Of a stretch of 8,024 nt of DNA, positions 6,493-8,024 are shown piece by piece. The number at the start of each line of letters is the position of its first letter. Position 1 is the stretch's first letter. Both the position numbers and the translations under genes were made by a program. This DNA comes from a bacterium (GTDB taxonomy: Bacteria > Patescibacteriota > Gracilibacteria > UBA1369 > LOWO2-01-FULL-3), in assembly GCA_027622635.1 (NCBI GenBank), contig JAQBYK010000051.1, positions 1-8,024 on the forward strand, given 5' to 3'. The notes beneath the pieces were generated by a model. That model saw only the letters and a program-made list of their open reading frames with translations, ran no database searches and had not been told where the DNA came from.

Positions 6493-7197
6493 GCCCCTTA
6501 ATAAATACCCAACTCCATAAGCAATCCCGGCCGCTACACCCCCTATAAACAATGTTTCCAAACCGGATCTAAACCAGCTTTTTACCGAAAACTTGGATTT
6601 AACAGCTCCAACAATAAACATAGCTACCAGGGTAAATCCGGCAGTCAGAATAAATAATTGATCCGCATTCAAATCAATAAAAGGACTAAAGGTATATCCA
6701 ACCAAAGGGATAAATCCGATCAAAAGAAAAGAAAAGAAAGTTACAACAGCACCATGCATTGGCTGTACATTCTCCCTTGTCATATTAAATTCATTACGCA
6801 TCATCAAGTCCACCCAAGCCTCGGGATCAGCGGTAATCACCTCAACAGCACGTTTTAAGTCCTTGCCCTTAAACCCATAATTCTCCATTATTTCACGGAC
6901 TTCATCAACTTCATGATCAGTTCTGGTCTCAAGATGATCAAACTCGATCTGCCTAATCCTTTCATACTGCTCTAAGTCGGCCTTATCACTGGAATATTTA
7001 CCAACAGCCATTGAGAATCCATCCGCAAAAAGATTGGCAAATCCCAAAATCAAAATAATCGGTAAGGACAGCGATGCACCCTCGACACCTGCAACTACGG
7101 CAAAAGTAGTTACCGCACCGTCAATTCCTCCATAAACAAAATCCGGCAACCAATTATAACCACCATCATGCTCTGCGATACCATGTATATCCTCCAT
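6484..7197 (-). CDS. VIT1/CCC1-family iron/manganese transporter
   Basis: This 237-residue transporter moves Fe2+ or Mn2+ out of the cytoplasm or into stores in characterised relatives. Five membrane segments lie near 25-41, 44-66, 148-167, 180-199 and 214-234, with an acidic helical metal-binding domain between the second and third (about 70-140). YGGIDGAVTTFAVVAG (22-37) and FADGFSM (57-63) are the core motifs. D26 and M63 match the pore residues D43 and M80 of Eucalyptus VIT1 with a constant offset of 17 (numbering from memory). In the cytosolic domain E85, E96, E99, M132, M133 and E136 match its metal ligands at the same offset, while the position of E105 is H88. ATG at 7197 is six bases after a TACAAT -10-like hexamer and lacks a Shine-Dalgarno upstream. 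It follows the Nramp gene by 12 bases and ends in a 9-base overlap with the convergent flippase-like gene. Fe versus Mn preference and direction are not determinable. Confidence 0.9.
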   Translation of the reverse strand: MEDIHGIAEHDGGYNWLPDFVYGGIDGAVTTFAVVAGVEGASLSLPIILILGFANLFADGFSMAVGKYSSDKADLEQYERIRQIEFDHLETRTDHEVDEVREIMENYGFKGKDLKRAVEVITADPEAWVDLMMRNEFNMTRENVQPMHGAVVTFFSFLLIGFIPLVGYTFSPFIDLNADQLFILTAGFTLVAMFIVGAVKSKFSVKSWFRSGLETLFIGGVAAGIAYGVGYLLRGLL

Positions 7198-7203
7198 ATC
7201 AAA

Positions 7204-7232
7204 ATTGTACTAAAAACTCATGCCTTTCACAA
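7204..7232 (-). promoter_or_regulatory. Predicted internal leaderless promoter for the VIT1/CCC1 gene
   Basis: The minus strand reads TTGTGA (7232-7227, 4 of 6 to TTGACA), a 17-base spacer, then TACAAT (7209-7204, 5 of 6 to TATAAT), six bases, then the ATG. Spacer length is ideal and transcription would start on the start codon. Most of the promoter lies inside the 3' end of the Nramp gene, so the transporter could be expressed separately from it. Confidence 0.45.
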
Positions 7233-8024
7233 AGAATAAAAAGAGAAGATAAATATTCAAGCCCAAAATAACAAGAGCAAAAAGACTCGCAATGAGAGTT
7301 GTAAGCTTTTTGTTAACCAGGTTTCCCATAATTTTTTTCCTGGCAGTAAAATAAATAATAGGAATAAGAGGTAAAGGAATAAATATACTTAAAACAACCT
7401 GGCTATAAATCAAAATATCAAGAGGCTCAATATTAAGTAAAATAGCAATCGTGAGAGGAATAACATTTATAAACCTGGTAACAAGTCTCCTCACCCAGGG
7501 ACTAATCTTAAATCCAACCAAACCGTCCATTATAGCCTGTCCTGAGAGAGTACCTGTCACAGAGGATGAAATACCCGCGGAAAGTAGCGCAATTGCAAAC
7601 ACAACAGCAGCAAAAGTACCAAAAAGCGGCACAAGAGTTTGATAAGCTTCTTCAAGAGTGGCAACTTCACTTCCAAGACCATAAAAGGCCGCAGCAGCCA
7701 TAATCAGCATTGCCGCATTAATCAAGCCGGCAATAAACAAAGAAACGACATTATCAAAAAGATGAAATTTCCTAGCCAACTCCTTGTCCTTCATTCCCAT
7801 ACCAACAATTTTGTTTTTAATAAGCCAAGAATGAACAAATAGGGCATGAGGCATAACAGTCGCACCAATAATACCAACCGCTATAAAAATAGTCTCCTTC
7901 GTCAAAATCGGCTTTACCGAATGAAGCAATATCAGAGCATAATCAGGTTTAGTAATAAAAACCTCATACAAGAAAGTTAGCCCTATAATAGCAACAAACA
8001 CGACAAAAGCCTGCTCCAAACGCC
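7210..8024 (-). CDS. Nramp/MntH-family divalent metal transporter (partial, N-terminus beyond right edge)
   Basis: The frame runs from the TAG at 7212-7210 to the window edge without a true start. The TTG at 8019 is an internal Leu codon preceded in frame by Arg, in the family's RRLE context. Numbering from that Leu, GATVMPHALFVHS at 52-64 is the TM6 motif with the metal-coordinating Met56 and the proton-pathway His58. QVVLS at 207-211 lies in TM10 and supplies the conserved Gln. ARKKIMGNLVN at 226-236 is the usual loop before the last helices. About eight membrane segments are present. The TM1 DPG motif, which supplies the other metal ligands, is outside the window. Keeping Met in TM6 is characteristic of Mn2+/Fe2+ importers, as opposed to Mg or Al transporters of the superfamily. 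It lies just upstream of the VIT1/CCC1 gene on the same strand, suggesting joint control of Mn/Fe uptake and disposal. Family assignment is firm. Confidence 0.92.
   Translation of the reverse strand, partial: RLEQAFVVFVAIIGLTFLYEVFITKPDYALILLHSVKPILTKETIFIAVGIIGATVMPHALFVHSWLIKNKIVGMGMKDKELARKFHLFDNVVSLFIAGLINAAMLIMAAAAFYGLGSEVATLEEAYQTLVPLFGTFAAVVFAIALLSAGISSSVTGTLSGQAIMDGLVGFKISPWVRRLVTRFINVIPLTIAILLNIEPLDILIYSQVVLSIFIPLPLIPIIYFTARKKIMGNLVNKKLTTLIASLFALVILGLNIYLLFLFFVKGMSF

Noticed and set aside
7182..7195. On the minus strand GGAGG (7195-7191) sits at ideal Shine-Dalgarno spacing before an ATG at 7184.
   Set aside because: That ATG is out of frame with the transporter and opens only a 24-codon frame. 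The ATG at 7197 is in frame and gives the full N-terminal family motif. GGAGG here simply encodes the second and third residues.
8017..8019. TTG as a possible true start of the Nramp protein.
   Set aside because: The frame continues to the window edge, and the sequence begins in mid-family, after the TM1 DPG motif would have occurred, so this is an internal Leu codon.
1..8024. Search for mobile elements, CRISPR arrays, tRNAs, toxin-antitoxin or defence genes.
   Set aside because: Nearly every base belongs to recognised glycan or metal-transport genes. I saw no repeated spacers, transposase motifs, cloverleaf-like sequence or long terminal inverted repeats.

Overview
The window is A+T-rich, almost entirely coding DNA. 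It holds nine genes, two of them cut by the window edges, with only three gaps between genes (19, 60 and 12 bases). Compact genes, one-base to fourteen-base overlaps, Lys/Asn/Ile-rich proteins, divergent enzyme subfamilies and the absence of convincing Shine-Dalgarno sites suggest a small-genome bacterium, perhaps of the Candidate Phyla Radiation (Patescibacteria). That placement is an inference with low confidence. Perfect or near-perfect bacterial -10 hexamers argue against an archaeon, and the reading frames fit the standard bacterial code (TAA, TGA and TAG all occur as stops, with no internal TGA).

Bases 1-6492 are a cell-surface glycan locus. A UbiA-family phosphoribosyltransferase-like gene (minus strand, C-terminus outside the window) diverges from a membrane-anchored family 2 glycosyltransferase. 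That gene runs tail-to-tail into a rhamnosyltransferase-like glycosyltransferase on the minus strand. The latter diverges from a tightly overlapping plus-strand operon: UDP-N-acetyl-hexosamine/glucose 6-dehydrogenase, dolichol-phosphate-mannose-synthase-like glycosyltransferase, UDP-GlcNAc 2-epimerase-like protein and a flippase-like integral membrane protein of the LPG_synthase_TM family. Epimerase plus dehydrogenase would turn UDP-GlcNAc into UDP-ManNAc and then UDP-ManNAcA. The glycosyltransferases and membrane proteins would then build a lipid-linked surface polymer. No polymerase, ligase or classical Wzx flippase is present in the window.

Bases 6484-8024 are a metal-homeostasis pair on the minus strand: an Nramp-family divalent metal importer (N-terminus outside the window) followed by a VIT1/CCC1-family transporter. 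Its 3' end overlaps the glycan operon by 9 bases, tail to tail.

The most distinctive signal is regulatory. Four gene starts have a -10 hexamer ending 5-6 bases before the ATG and no ribosome binding site, which predicts leaderless mRNAs. In the 19-base gap at 532-550 one palindrome supplies the -10 element in both directions. I see no mobile element, CRISPR array, tRNA/rRNA gene, convincing intrinsic terminator or recognisable defence system.
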